Shown here: one piece after another, positions 32,277 through 39,760 of the stretch
How positions within the stretch are numbered: position 1 is the stretch's first letter
Layout: the number at the start of each line of letters is the position of its first letter
NCBI RefSeq assembly: GCF_036746095.1
Contig: NZ_DAIOEU010000002.1
Coordinates: 62,001 to 126,000 of the forward strand
Direction of reading: 5' to 3'
DNA: 64,000 bases
Origin: Dyella_B sp036746095
GTDB taxonomy: Bacteria > Pseudomonadota > Gammaproteobacteria > Xanthomonadales > Rhodanobacteraceae
Program-made: the position numbers and the translations under genes
Notes under the pieces: model-generated
Told to the model about the DNA's origin: nothing
Database searches by the model: none
The model's input: only the letters and a program-made list of their open reading frames with translations

Positions 32277-34300
32277 ACGAGGACATATTCTCCACGCACG
32301 CACCCGACGCCAGCCTGTTCCGCTCTCTGTTCGAAACCGCACCGGACGCCATGGTGGTGGTGGACATGCATGGCGTGATCGTGCTGGCCAATGCGCACGC
32401 CGAGCGTCTGTTCGGCTATGCGGTCGGGGGGCTGCCAGGCTTGCAGGTCGAGGCGTTGTTGCCCTCGGCAGTGCGCCAAGCTCATATCGCGCACCGCACG
32501 CATTACATGTCCAGCCCGCGCGTGCGCCCCATGGGTGCGGGCTACGAGCTGACCGGGGTGCGCGCGGATGGACAGTCGTTCCCAGTCGAAATCGGGTTGA
32601 GCCCGGTTGCTTCCTCGTTCGGCACGCTATACGCCGCCTCCATTCGCGACATCTCCGAAACCCAGCGCGCGCGCCAAGCCCTGGAGCGTGCGCGTTTCGA
32701 TGCGGTCGTGGCGCAGATCAGCCGTCATCTGCTGGAAGCCACCCACGACGAGCAAGCCATCGGCGAAATACCCAAGCTGCTGGCGGCGACGCTCGCCATT
32801 CCCGCCGCCGCCATCATGGTGATCGACCCGCACGGTGTCAGCTTGCGCGTGCAGGCGTCTACCGGCCTGCCGGCGCATGCGCTGGCCAACGTGCCCGGTA
32901 ATGTCGCGCTGCAGACGATTGCCGGCAGTGCAACGATCGAAACCGACCATCGGGGCAATGCCATCGACGGTTTGCGCAACGCCTGCCCTGCCCTGGCCGG
33001 CAACTTCACCGATGCCGCGATGATGTCGCTGCCGGACCGGCGCGGCCCGATGGGGCTGCTGCTGGCGCTGTCGCACGATCACAGCTCGTTTGACGGCGAC
33101 CGCGTGCGATTCCTGCAATCGGTCGCCAACATCCTGGCGGCGGCGATCCAGCGTGGACGCAGCGAGGAACAACTCGCCCACGCGCAACGCCTGGATGCAC
33201 TCGGCCAGCTCACTGGTGGCATCGCGCATGATTTCAACAATCTGCTCACCGTCATTTCGGGCAACCTGCAGTTGCTGGAAACCGATGCGCCGGAAGACCC
33301 CGCCACGCGCGAAACCCTGGAAAGCGCCTCGCGCGCGGTGGAGCGCGGTGCAGCACTGACGCGTAAGTTGCTGGCGTTCTCGCGGCGGCAGCACCTGTTG
33401 CCGCGAGCGGTGCGCACGGTGCAATTGCTGGCCGACCTCAGCGACATGCTCGGCCGCACACTGGGTGAACGCATCAGCGTGATCGCCGAATGCGCCAACG
33501 ACATCCCGGCGGTGTACGCCGATCCAGGCGAGCTGGAAGCGGCCTTGTTGAATCTTGCGCTCAACGCGCGCGATGCCATGCCGCGCGGCGGACGCCTTTC
33601 CATTACGGCGCGCCAGCAACATGTGACCAGGCCCGATACCGATGCAAAGTTGGCGCCCGGCACCTATGTGATGTTTGCCGTGACGGATACGGGAGACGGC
33701 ATGCGGCCGGAAATTCTCGCGCGCGTGCTCGAACCGTTCTTCACCACCAAGGGTGCCGGCAAGGGCAGCGGCCTTGGATTGAGCATGGTGTACGGCTTCG
33801 TGAAGCAATCCGGCGGACACCTGAATATCGACAGCCAAGTGGGACGAGGCACGCGCGTGGAGCTGTACCTGCCGGTCGCGCCAGCCACATCCAACGAGGA
33901 GCCCTCTGTACCGCTATCACGCAAAGGTCATGAAACGGTGCTGGTGGTGGAGGACGAGGCAGAAGTACGGCGCATCGCCATGTCCTTTCTACGTAACCTC
34001 GGCTACACGCCGCTTGAGGCAGGCGATACCGAGACAGCCTTGCAGCTGCTGTCCAGCCATGGCGTCGATCTGCTATTCACCGACATCGTGCTGGGCGGCG
34101 ACATGACCGGGTTCGAATTGGCGGCCAAGGCGCGCGAGCAATATCCGCATCTGCCGGTGCTGTTTACATCCGGCTATGAGTACGCCTCGCTGGGCATCGA
34201 GCCGCATGCATTCGGCGCGTTTGAATTGCTGCGCAAGCCATATCGGCGCGAGCAGCTTGGCGGTGCGATCCGCCGCGTGTTGGATCGGGAGCTTTCATAG
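32273..34300 (+). CDS. Soluble PAS-GAF hybrid histidine kinase
   Basis: 675 residues, no membrane helix. PAS at about 10-120 (LFETAPDAMVVVDMHGVIVL ... RADGQSFPVEIGLSPV), GAF at about 150-290, HisKA with His319 (GGIAHDFNNLLTVISGN), HATPase with N-box LNLALNARDAMP, G1 DTGDGM and G2 GKGSGLGLSMVYG, then a C-terminal receiver (VLVVEDEAEVRR, LLFTDIVLGG). The PAS resembles the FixL type around RxDGxxFPxEIxLSP, but the position of the FixL heme His (DPH) reads SPR, so heme-based O2 sensing by this PAS is unlikely. A cytoplasmic signal bound by the GAF or PAS is the likely input. The stop codon lies within the following palindrome. Confidence 0.93.
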   Translation: MNEDIFSTHAPDASLFRSLFETAPDAMVVVDMHGVIVLANAHAERLFGYAVGGLPGLQVEALLPSAVRQAHIAHRTHYMSSPRVRPMGAGYELTGVRADGQSFPVEIGLSPVASSFGTLYAASIRDISETQRARQALERARFDAVVAQISRHLLEATHDEQAIGEIPKLLAATLAIPAAAIMVIDPHGVSLRVQASTGLPAHALANVPGNVALQTIAGSATIETDHRGNAIDGLRNACPALAGNFTDAAMMSLPDRRGPMGLLLALSHDHSSFDGDRVRFLQSVANILAAAIQRGRSEEQLAHAQRLDALGQLTGGIAHDFNNLLTVISGNLQLLETDAPEDPATRETLESASRAVERGAALTRKLLAFSRRQHLLPRAVRTVQLLADLSDMLGRTLGERISVIAECANDIPAVYADPGELEAALLNLALNARDAMPRGGRLSITARQQHVTRPDTDAKLAPGTYVMFAVTDTGDGMRPEILARVLEPFFTTKGAGKGSGLGLSMVYGFVKQSGGHLNIDSQVGRGTRVELYLPVAPATSNEEPSVPLSRKGHETVLVVEDEAEVRRIAMSFLRNLGYTPLEAGDTETALQLLSSHGVDLLFTDIVLGGDMTGFELAAKAREQYPHLPVLFTSGYEYASLGIEPHAFGAFELLRKPYRREQLGGAIRRVLDRELS

Positions 34301-34358
34301 GCTGGAATGAAATGCCAGCGTGTGTCGATGGGCAGTGCTGGGATTTCATCCCAGCCTA
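34298..34358. repeat. REP palindrome TAGGCTGG...CCAGCCTA
   Basis: TAGGCTGGAATGAAATGCCAGC is mirrored by GCTGGGATTTCATCCCAGCCTA at 34337-34358. Its first three bases are the stop codon of the hybrid kinase. It probably acts as terminator. Confidence 0.85.
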
Positions 34359-34647
34359 GGGATGCTCAGATCTATTCCACGTACCCGTCACCGCACGGTA
34401 TGCGCGCCTCGGTTTGCCGCGACGGCGAAGGCATACCGGGTGTATGTCGAGACGGCGGGGCGAAGCGAGGCGCGCATACCGTGCGGCCCCAGCTCCTTGA
34501 ATTTAATCGATGGGGTGACGTCCAGAAGGCTCGCAGGGCGCGCCGCGCGGCTTGCCAAGACGGCCAGTCTTCCATGCGCCACGCAACACACCCTGTGGGC
34601 CTTCTGGACGTCATGCCGGGCCTCTGGAATAGATCAGAGCATCCCTA
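34357..34647. mobile_element. MITE-like element, about 291 bp, with terminal inverted repeats
   Basis: Ends are 23-bp inverted repeats with one mismatch (TAGGGATGCTC-A/T-GATCTATTCCA; 34357-34379 and 34625-34647). Inside is a perfect 21-bp inverted pair (34391-34411 and 34466-34486, arm beginning CCGCACGGTATG). No gene inside. A degenerate relative is at 31148-31290. Fills the convergent gap between kinase and Crp/Fnr genes. Confidence 0.75.
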
Positions 34648-34654
34648 ACTGTCG

Positions 34655-35383
34655 TCAATTCAACACCACGCCGGTTCCCGCCATCGCACGCAAGCCATCC
34701 ATGTTCAGCACGCGAACCTCGCGGCGCTGCACGGCGATATAGCTGAGGTCGTGCAGACGCGATAGGGCGCGGCTGACCGTTTCGTGTTTCAGCGCCAGGA
34801 AACTAGCCATGTCGATCCGGCTCATGCGCAGGATGAAATGCCTGGGGCTGAATCCCAATTGCGCATAGCGTGCCGCAACATCAAGCAGGAAGGCTGCCAC
34901 GCGGCGCTCCGCCGCCAGGGTGCCCAGCATCAGCATCCACGAACGGTCGCTGCGCACTTCGGCAGCCAGCGCGGTGGTGATATGGGTGTGCAATTGAGGC
35001 AAATGCAGGCAGGCACGCAGCACGGCCGGATACGGCAGCTCCCATGCTTCGCTGTCTTCCAGCGCGATCACGTCGCAAGAATAATTTTTGAGGCCGATCG
35101 ACTCGGCGCCCATCAGGTCGCCGCGCATGCGAAAACCGGTGACCTGTTCGCGCCCATCATCGGCCAGCTCGCAGGTTTTGTAGGAACCGGCATGGACCAG
35201 ATACAGTGCCTGGAACGGCTGGCCTGCGTGATAGATGCTTTGCCCGGCGGCATGCTTGCAGCGTCGCACCGGCACGTGCTGGCGCAATGTTTCGATGTCC
35301 AGGTCACCACCATCGGCCAACGCCAGGAACGTATACGGTTTGGCCGTGGGTGCGGTGCCGACGGCAGGTACTGGTGCGGTCAT
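34655..35383 (-). CDS. Crp/Fnr-family regulator without FNR iron-sulfur cysteines
   Basis: 242 residues. Cyclic-nucleotide-binding-like beta roll (residues 35-130), dimerisation helix (135-165) and winged helix. The recognition helix reads HETVSRALSRL: Glu201, Ser204 and Arg205 correspond to the E..SR residues with which FNR reads TTGAT. This fits the many TTGA-N6-TCAA boxes nearby. FNR's N-terminal Cys cluster is absent (Cys only at 42, 71, 103 and 125), and the position of E. coli Cys122 (VCEIPF) is Trp114 (AWELPY). It should not bind a 4Fe-4S cluster in the FNR way; it may be controlled by expression, as in FixK, or by a ligand, as in Dnr. Likely master activator of the island. Confidence 0.92.
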   Translation of the reverse strand: MTAPVPAVGTAPTAKPYTFLALADGGDLDIETLRQHVPVRRCKHAAGQSIYHAGQPFQALYLVHAGSYKTCELADDGREQVTGFRMRGDLMGAESIGLKNYSCDVIALEDSEAWELPYPAVLRACLHLPQLHTHITTALAAEVRSDRSWMLMLGTLAAERRVAAFLLDVAARYAQLGFSPRHFILRMSRIDMASFLALKHETVSRALSRLHDLSYIAVQRREVRVLNMDGLRAMAGTGVVLN

Positions 35384-35513
35384 GATGTTTTCCCCGAAAA
35401 AACGCAGTCTCTGTCGGCTGCAGGGTCGACTCTAGGCGCGGCGTGTAACCACGCGAGTTCGGGGTGGCAACGGTTTGTAACGGTGTGTAACAACCGGGGC
35501 GCTGCGCATCGGC

Positions 35514-35527
35514 TTGATGCGCATCAA
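35514..35527. promoter_or_regulatory. FNR-type box 11 (TTGATGCGCATCAA)
   Basis: Perfect palindrome centred 62.5 nt before the CBS-protein ATG. It is also 137 nt upstream of the divergent Crp/Fnr gene, so feedback on the regulator is possible. Confidence 0.85.
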
Positions 35528-35582
35528 GCGCGCCATCCAGGCCTGTCGTAGCGTCGATATCATTCTATGGAGGAACCTTGCC

Positions 35583-36017
35583 ATGCGCGCCGCAGATATC
35601 GGAACCACCCGCGTCATCCAGCTCAACGAATCATCCAGTCCCGAAGAAGCCGCTTGCACGATGCGACACCACGACGTCGGCTGCATCGTCGTGACGAGAA
35701 ACACCGTGCTTGGCGCGCTTCCAAGCGGCATCGTGACCGACCGCGACCTGGCTTTGCGTTTCCGCTCGCACGAGAACGGCGAAGAAAAACCATCCCTGCA
35801 TGACATCGAATCACTACCGCTGGCCACCTGCCGTCCCGATGCAACCATCGATGAACTGGTCGACATCATGTTAGGCAGCCATGTGCGCCGCCTGCCGATC
35901 GTGGATGAGGAGGGTATGTTGATCGGCATCGTCACGCTGGATGATGTGGTCACCGCCTTGGCCGAGCTGCTGCATCGCGTGTCGGGCGCGGTGAATGGTG
36001 CCAAGGCGATAGATTGA
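35583..36017 (+). CDS. CBS-domain protein (tandem CBS pair)
   Basis: 144 residues forming two CBS domains: about 1-65 (MRHHDVGCIVVTRN ... GIVTDRDLALRF) and 75-135 (MLGSHVRRLPIVDEEGMLIG, IVTLDDVVTAL). Stand-alone CBS pairs bind adenine nucleotides (AMP/ATP, sometimes NAD) and report energy state. GGAGGAA precedes the ATG at 35583. Driven by FNR box 11. Target protein unknown. Confidence 0.92.
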   Translation: MRAADIGTTRVIQLNESSSPEEAACTMRHHDVGCIVVTRNTVLGALPSGIVTDRDLALRFRSHENGEEKPSLHDIESLPLATCRPDATIDELVDIMLGSHVRRLPIVDEEGMLIGIVTLDDVVTALAELLHRVSGAVNGAKAID

Positions 36018-36030
36018 GGCTGCGCGTGCA

Positions 36031-36089
36031 TAGGCCAGGATGAAATCCAGCATCGCCACCTAAACAAGCTGGGATTTCATCCCGGCCTA
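36031..36089. repeat. REP palindrome, GGATGAAATCC family
   Basis: TAGGCCAGGATGAAATCCAGC pairs with GCTGGGATTTCATCCCGGCCTA. It lies in the convergent gap between the CBS and usp genes and is a likely bidirectional terminator. Confidence 0.85.
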
Positions 36090-36106
36090 CGGTTCCGGCC
36101 CACGAT

Positions 36107-36913
36107 TCAATGCGCCACCAACACCGGCAACTTCGCATGCTTCAGCACATGCCGCGTCGTTCCACCCAGCATCCACTCGCTCACCCGCGAATGGCCCCAA
36201 GCTCCCATCACCAGCAAGTCCGCATGCGCGGCGTATGCCTGCTCCAGCAGGGCTTCGCCAACGTGGGTCGAAGGAGGAAAATCCCGCAGCGAGCTCAGGG
36301 TTACGTGGTGCCGCTTCAACCAATCGCGTACCGGCAACAGCGGCGGCGCGATGCCCGGCAACTCGTCGAAGGAACCATCCACCATGTCCACCATGGTGGC
36401 GTCGCGCAAAAACGGTAGTGCGGCGCGCAAGGCATGCATGCTTGGCTCGGTGCTGTTCCACGCCACCAGGATCCGTTCCAGCCGGAACGATGGATCGCCG
36501 CAAGTTTGCGGCACGAGCAGCATGGGCGAGCCTGACGCAAGCAGCGCCTGCGAAATGTGATCCATGCCGTTGGGAGGCGTGTCTCCACCGTTCGGCAAAC
36601 GGCTGACGGTCAAGTCTGCCATGCAGGAACGCCGCGCCAATACCGAGGCGTATATGCCGCGGATCACCTCCCACGCGCCATCAACGCCGTTCCTGCGGCA
36701 GGTATTGCCCCACCATGCATCGCATGCCCTGGCTTCTTCTTCCTCTTCCTCAAGTACGCGGGCGACGTCCGGCATGGCCATGGTCGATGGGTAGACCTCC
36801 ACGATATTCAGGCCGGTCGCGTATGCGTGGTGGCGGCTGGCCAGCGCCATTCCGGCTTGCATGGCCGCGTCGTCGTCGCGCGTGTCCTTCACATTGATAA
36901 GCAGCTCAAGCAT
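36107..36913 (-). CDS. Universal stress protein, two Usp-like halves
   Basis: 268 residues, double-length. The N-terminal half is degenerate (MLELLINVKDTRDDDAAMQA); the C-terminal half has RILVAWNSTEPSMHALRAAL and the ATP-loop-like end ADLLVMGAWGHSRVSEWMLGGTTRHVL (G-x-W-GHSR...GGTTRH). An acidic run EEEEEEARACD lies near residue 55. FNR box 12 is 66.5 nt before the ATG. The layout matches the Usp at 37700 and the two are likely paralogs. Cytoplasmic. Confidence 0.9.
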   Translation of the reverse strand: MLELLINVKDTRDDDAAMQAGMALASRHHAYATGLNIVEVYPSTMAMPDVARVLEEEEEEARACDAWWGNTCRRNGVDGAWEVIRGIYASVLARRSCMADLTVSRLPNGGDTPPNGMDHISQALLASGSPMLLVPQTCGDPSFRLERILVAWNSTEPSMHALRAALPFLRDATMVDMVDGSFDELPGIAPPLLPVRDWLKRHHVTLSSLRDFPPSTHVGEALLEQAYAAHADLLVMGAWGHSRVSEWMLGGTTRHVLKHAKLPVLVAH

Positions 36914-36972
36914 GACACCACCTAGGTTGCAATCGCATGCGCGAACTGTCCTACATGCTCCATGGCGCTGTG

Positions 36973-36986
36973 TTGATCCTGGTCAA
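36973..36986. promoter_or_regulatory. FNR-type box 12 (TTGATCCTGGTCAA)
   Basis: Centred 66.5 nt from the ATG of the minus-strand tandem usp gene (36913). Forms a divergent pair with box 13. Confidence 0.75.
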
Positions 36987-37030
36987 CTGGCGCGCCGCGC
37001 TCCACGTTTGCATGGCCACCTGCAGCGCAG

Positions 37031-37044
37031 TTGATCATCGTCAA
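37031..37044. promoter_or_regulatory. FNR-type box 13 (TTGATCATCGTCAA)
   Basis: Centred 77.5 nt upstream of the GNAT gene ATG (37115), slightly longer than the usual spacing. Confidence 0.7.
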
Positions 37045-37114
37045 GTGACGCAGGACCGCGTGCGGTTACAACATACACACCTTCCTGGGGCACCACTGAA
37101 GCGAGGTTCTCGCC

Positions 37115-37681
37115 ATGTCTCCTTCCGCCAAGCCATTGTCCGCCATACCGGGCACCGTTCCCGCCTTGCAAGGCGACCACTGGATCGAATCGTTGCGCGA
37201 CGGAACACGCGTACTGATCCGCCCGTTGCGCGAAAGCGATCGCGGGCTTGAAGACGCCTTCATCCGCCAGTTGTCTTCTGAAGCAAGACGCTACCGCTTT
37301 CTGTGCGATTTCAAGGAACCTGGCAAGCAACTGCTCGATCAGTTGATGCACGTCGACTATGCGCACGACATGGCTTTCGTCGCTCTGGCGCACGATGATG
37401 GGCGCCTGCGCGAAGTCGGCATCAGCCGCTATGCGGCAAGCCAAGACGGCCTGCAATGCGAATGCGCGGTAACGGTGGCCGATGATTGGCGCCATCGCGG
37501 CTTGGCCGTCGTGCTGATGAAGCACTTGATCGACGTGGCGCGTAAAAACAAATTCACGCGCATGTTCTCGATTGACGACAGCACCAACGAACCGATGCGC
37601 GAACTGGCCCATTTCATGGGCTTCCAGTGCGAATCCAATCCGGACGATCCCAGGACGGTGGTCTATTCCCTCGCACTGTAG
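37115..37681 (+). CDS. GNAT-family N-acetyltransferase (Pat-like)
   Basis: 188 residues, a single GNAT domain preceded by a short beta segment (HWIESLRDGTRVLIRPLRES). The acetyl-CoA motif is DDWRHRGLAVVLMKHLIDVA, followed by FSIDDSTNEPMRELAHFMGF. It resembles the C-terminal domain of Pat/PatZ enzymes that acetylate acetyl-CoA synthetase and other acyl-CoA ligases, but lacks the large NDP-forming domain. Regulation of acetate activation would fit the acetyl-phosphate metabolism here; this is inference. First of a two-gene unit with the usp 18 nt downstream. Confidence 0.87.
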   Translation: MSPSAKPLSAIPGTVPALQGDHWIESLRDGTRVLIRPLRESDRGLEDAFIRQLSSEARRYRFLCDFKEPGKQLLDQLMHVDYAHDMAFVALAHDDGRLREVGISRYAASQDGLQCECAVTVADDWRHRGLAVVLMKHLIDVARKNKFTRMFSIDDSTNEPMRELAHFMGFQCESNPDDPRTVVYSLAL

Positions 37682-37699
37682 CGCTGACGGAGAACGTTC

Positions 37700-38584
37700 A
37701 TGAGCATCCAAACGTCCCGCCATGTCAGTGCGGGTACCCGGCCCCTTCCGACACATACGCCGTCGAAGTTCCATGATGTGCTCGCGCTGGGCACATCGAC
37801 CATGCCCTGGAGTCCGGCGCTACTGACCGCCATCGACATCGCCGCGCGCTGGCATGGCAACGTGTCCGGCTGCTATGTCCCAGGCTGCCTCCGCGAGCTG
37901 CGTGCGCTGGATGAGGATCCCACGGTGCTCAGCTTACTGTCGGACACCGGCCACGAGGAGATTGCCGAAGCCGATGCGTTCCAGACCTATGCCAAAAACC
38001 ATGGCGTACTTCACGCGGCCTGGATGGTGACACGCACAGCCATCGCGCCCACGCTGCGCAAGCTGGGCGCCTGGCACGACCTGGCCGTGCTCGAGCGCGG
38101 CATGGTGGACGAAACACGCATCTTCGATGTCCTCGGCGAAGCCATGCTGGGCAGTCGCATACCTTGCCTGGTGCTGCCGCCAGACTGGAACAAGCCAGTG
38201 TCCTTCAAGCGCATTGTGGTGGCCTGGAACGGCAGCTTTGAATCTACCCGCGCCTTGCGTAGCGCGTTGCCGCTGTTGCAGCTTGCCGACGAGGTCAGCC
38301 TGATCAATGGCCACATCCGCGAACCCGCCCCTGCTCAGCTCAGCGTGGCCCAGCCGGACCCGGTCGTCTATCTCATGCATCACGGTATCGCGGCCAAACC
38401 GCACTATATCAACGCGTCCGCCGACGAAGCCGGCGAGGCGTTATTGAACCGGGTACGCACCGAAGCGGCCGACCTGTTGGTGATGGGCGGCTATGGACAC
38501 TCGCGCATACGCGAACGCGTGCTGGGTGGCGCCACTCGGCATGTCATGGCTTACGCCGATATCCCTGTTTTCATGCAGCACTGA
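37700..38584 (+). CDS. Universal stress protein, two Usp-like halves
   Basis: 294 residues. The C-terminal half has KRIVVAWNGSFESTRALRSA and the nucleotide-type end DLLVMGGYGHSRIRERVLGGATRHVM (G-x2-G-x9-G with GGATRH); the N-terminal half is diverged. GGAGAA lies before the ATG. Follows the GNAT gene by 18 nt, so it is probably co-transcribed from the box 13 promoter. A REP palindrome follows. Confidence 0.92.
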   Translation: MSIQTSRHVSAGTRPLPTHTPSKFHDVLALGTSTMPWSPALLTAIDIAARWHGNVSGCYVPGCLRELRALDEDPTVLSLLSDTGHEEIAEADAFQTYAKNHGVLHAAWMVTRTAIAPTLRKLGAWHDLAVLERGMVDETRIFDVLGEAMLGSRIPCLVLPPDWNKPVSFKRIVVAWNGSFESTRALRSALPLLQLADEVSLINGHIREPAPAQLSVAQPDPVVYLMHHGIAAKPHYINASADEAGEALLNRVRTEAADLLVMGGYGHSRIRERVLGGATRHVMAYADIPVFMQH

Positions 38585-38611
38585 TGCTGAGGTATCCCCA
38601 CGTTTTCGCTC

Positions 38612-38640
38612 GTCATTCCGGCGGCCTTCGCCGGAATGAC
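38612..38640. repeat. REP palindrome GTCATTCCGGC type
   Basis: GTCATTCCGGCG-GCCTT-CGCCGGAATGAC, a perfect stem between two convergent usp genes; likely terminator. Confidence 0.85.
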
Positions 38641-38701
38641 GGCTCGCTTCGCAATAACATCAATAATATCGGCAGGCAAAAGCGTTGAAATTCCCAAGCA
38701 C

Positions 38702-39139
38702 TCAGTGGCAAATCAATACCGGAATATCGCTACAGCTGAGCACCTTGCTGGCCTGACTGCCCATCAGCAACCGGTCCACGCCCGAGTGGCCATGCGTTCC
38801 CATCACGATCAAATCGCAATCGTATTGCCGTGCCGCGCCGACAATCGCGCTATAGGGGCGTTGATCGAACGCATAACCGCCATCGAACGGCACTCCGGCT
38901 TGGTTGGCCAGATTATGGACCGCCTCAAGCTGTCGCTCGGCGCGGGTCACGGCTTCCTGGTGGTAATCATCCGGCGCATGCCGGATCAGGTCCGAAAATT
39001 GCGCAACCGCGGCGAGCGGCGCTAATACATGATAAGCATGCACTCGCGCGCCAAGCCGTTTGGCCAACGCTATACCGGTGTGCGCTGCGCGCAGGGCCTG
39101 ATCGGAGCCGTCGGTAGGAATAAGGATGTTCTTGAACAT
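38702..39139 (-). CDS. Universal stress protein, single domain
   Basis: 145 residues with complete features: FKNILIPTDGSDQALRAAH, DLIVMGTHGHSGVDRLLMGSQASKVL (G-x2-G-x9-G-S, the ATP-binding type) and the end VLICH. I chose the ATG at 39139; upstream codons belong to the leader. Third gene of a small operon (39499 to 38702) behind two tiny genes. Confidence 0.94.
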   Translation of the reverse strand: MFKNILIPTDGSDQALRAAHTGIALAKRLGARVHAYHVLAPLAAVAQFSDLIRHAPDDYHQEAVTRAERQLEAVHNLANQAGVPFDGGYAFDQRPYSAIVGAARQYDCDLIVMGTHGHSGVDRLLMGSQASKVLSCSDIPVLICH

Positions 39140-39152
39140 GGCGAAGGTTCGC

Positions 39153-39338
39153 TCACTTGCGTGCATCGCTGACCAGGCTGGCGATAAAGGCCAGCGCACT
39201 GATACCACCCGTCCATTCCGCAACCAGCCAGATCGATTCGTAGCCCCTTATAAGGCTGATCAACGCGCAGGCTACGGCGATCAACAGAAAGATGATGGAA
39301 CGCGTGGAAAACGCAGGATCTGTCGACTGAGGTCTCAT
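39153..39338 (-). CDS. Small membrane protein, 61 residues
   Basis: Starts at ATG 39338 with a strong GGAGGGAG 5 nt upstream. Two hydrophobic helices: SIIFLLIAVACALISLI and TGGISALAFIASLV. It overlaps the stop of the preceding 54-residue gene by 4 nt and ends 13 nt before the usp start. No family recognised. Its fixed place between an FNR box and a usp suggests a membrane partner or a small respiratory accessory protein. Confidence 0.75.
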   Translation of the reverse strand: MRPQSTDPAFSTRSIIFLLIAVACALISLIRGYESIWLVAEWTGGISALAFIASLVSDARK

Positions 39339-39499
39339 GACCACTCCCTCCTGTCTGCGCGCCGGCGGGTGTATGGGTTGCGCACCGGAATGGGCACCAG
39401 GGCATGCCCGCAGGCATGGAAAAAGACCAGCTCGCACCCGCGACGCAAAATCGCCACGCCGACGCGTTCAGCAAATCGATATCGCTGCAATGGATGCAT
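39335..39499 (-). CDS. Tiny basic protein, 54 residues
   Basis: ATG 39499 has AGGAG 7 nt upstream and FNR box 14 is centred 64.5 nt before it, so this tiny frame looks genuinely expressed. The sequence begins MHPLQRYRFAERVGVAILRR, then a Cys/His-containing hydrophobic stretch (GCELVFFHACGHALVPIPVR) and a very basic tail. Stop overlaps the next start (ATGA). Too short for routine gene callers; no known family recognised. Confidence 0.6.
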   Translation of the reverse strand: MHPLQRYRFAERVGVAILRRGCELVFFHACGHALVPIPVRNPYTRRRADRREWS

Positions 39500-39556
39500 G
39501 ACGCTGCTCCTGTCATCAACACGATGACAGGCTAGGCCGGCGAAGAAATCCTCGTC

Positions 39557-39570
39557 TTGATCGCGATCAA
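39557..39570. promoter_or_regulatory. FNR-type box 14 (TTGATCGCGATCAA), perfect palindrome
   Basis: Centred 64.5 nt from the ATG at 39499 (minus strand). A TAGCCT hexamer at 39534-39529 falls at the expected -10 position for activation from -41.5. Confidence 0.85.
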
Positions 39571-39667
39571 TTGCGTGCGTCAGACGTGATGCCGGGCGCG
39601 ATCGTCCCGCTGCCCCTGAAGAGGGCGCACGCTCGCGAGTGTTGGGATACGTGCGATGGACTATCAC

Positions 39668-39681
39668 TTGACCGCGATCAA
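39668..39681. promoter_or_regulatory. FNR-type box 15 (TTGACCGCGATCAA)
   Basis: Centred 86.5 nt upstream of the plus-strand usp ATG (39761); makes a divergent pair with box 14. Confidence 0.75.
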
Positions 39682-39760
39682 TACGTCCGTCCCTGCACAT
39701 GCCACCCTGCCCTACAAGCGCACTCAACCCGTGCACGCATAAACACCGGAGGCTCTGCCC

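Noticed and set aside
34655..35383. Naming the regulator fnr or anr
   Set aside because: It lacks the N-terminal cysteine cluster and the Cys122 equivalent; only the DNA-binding helix is FNR-like.
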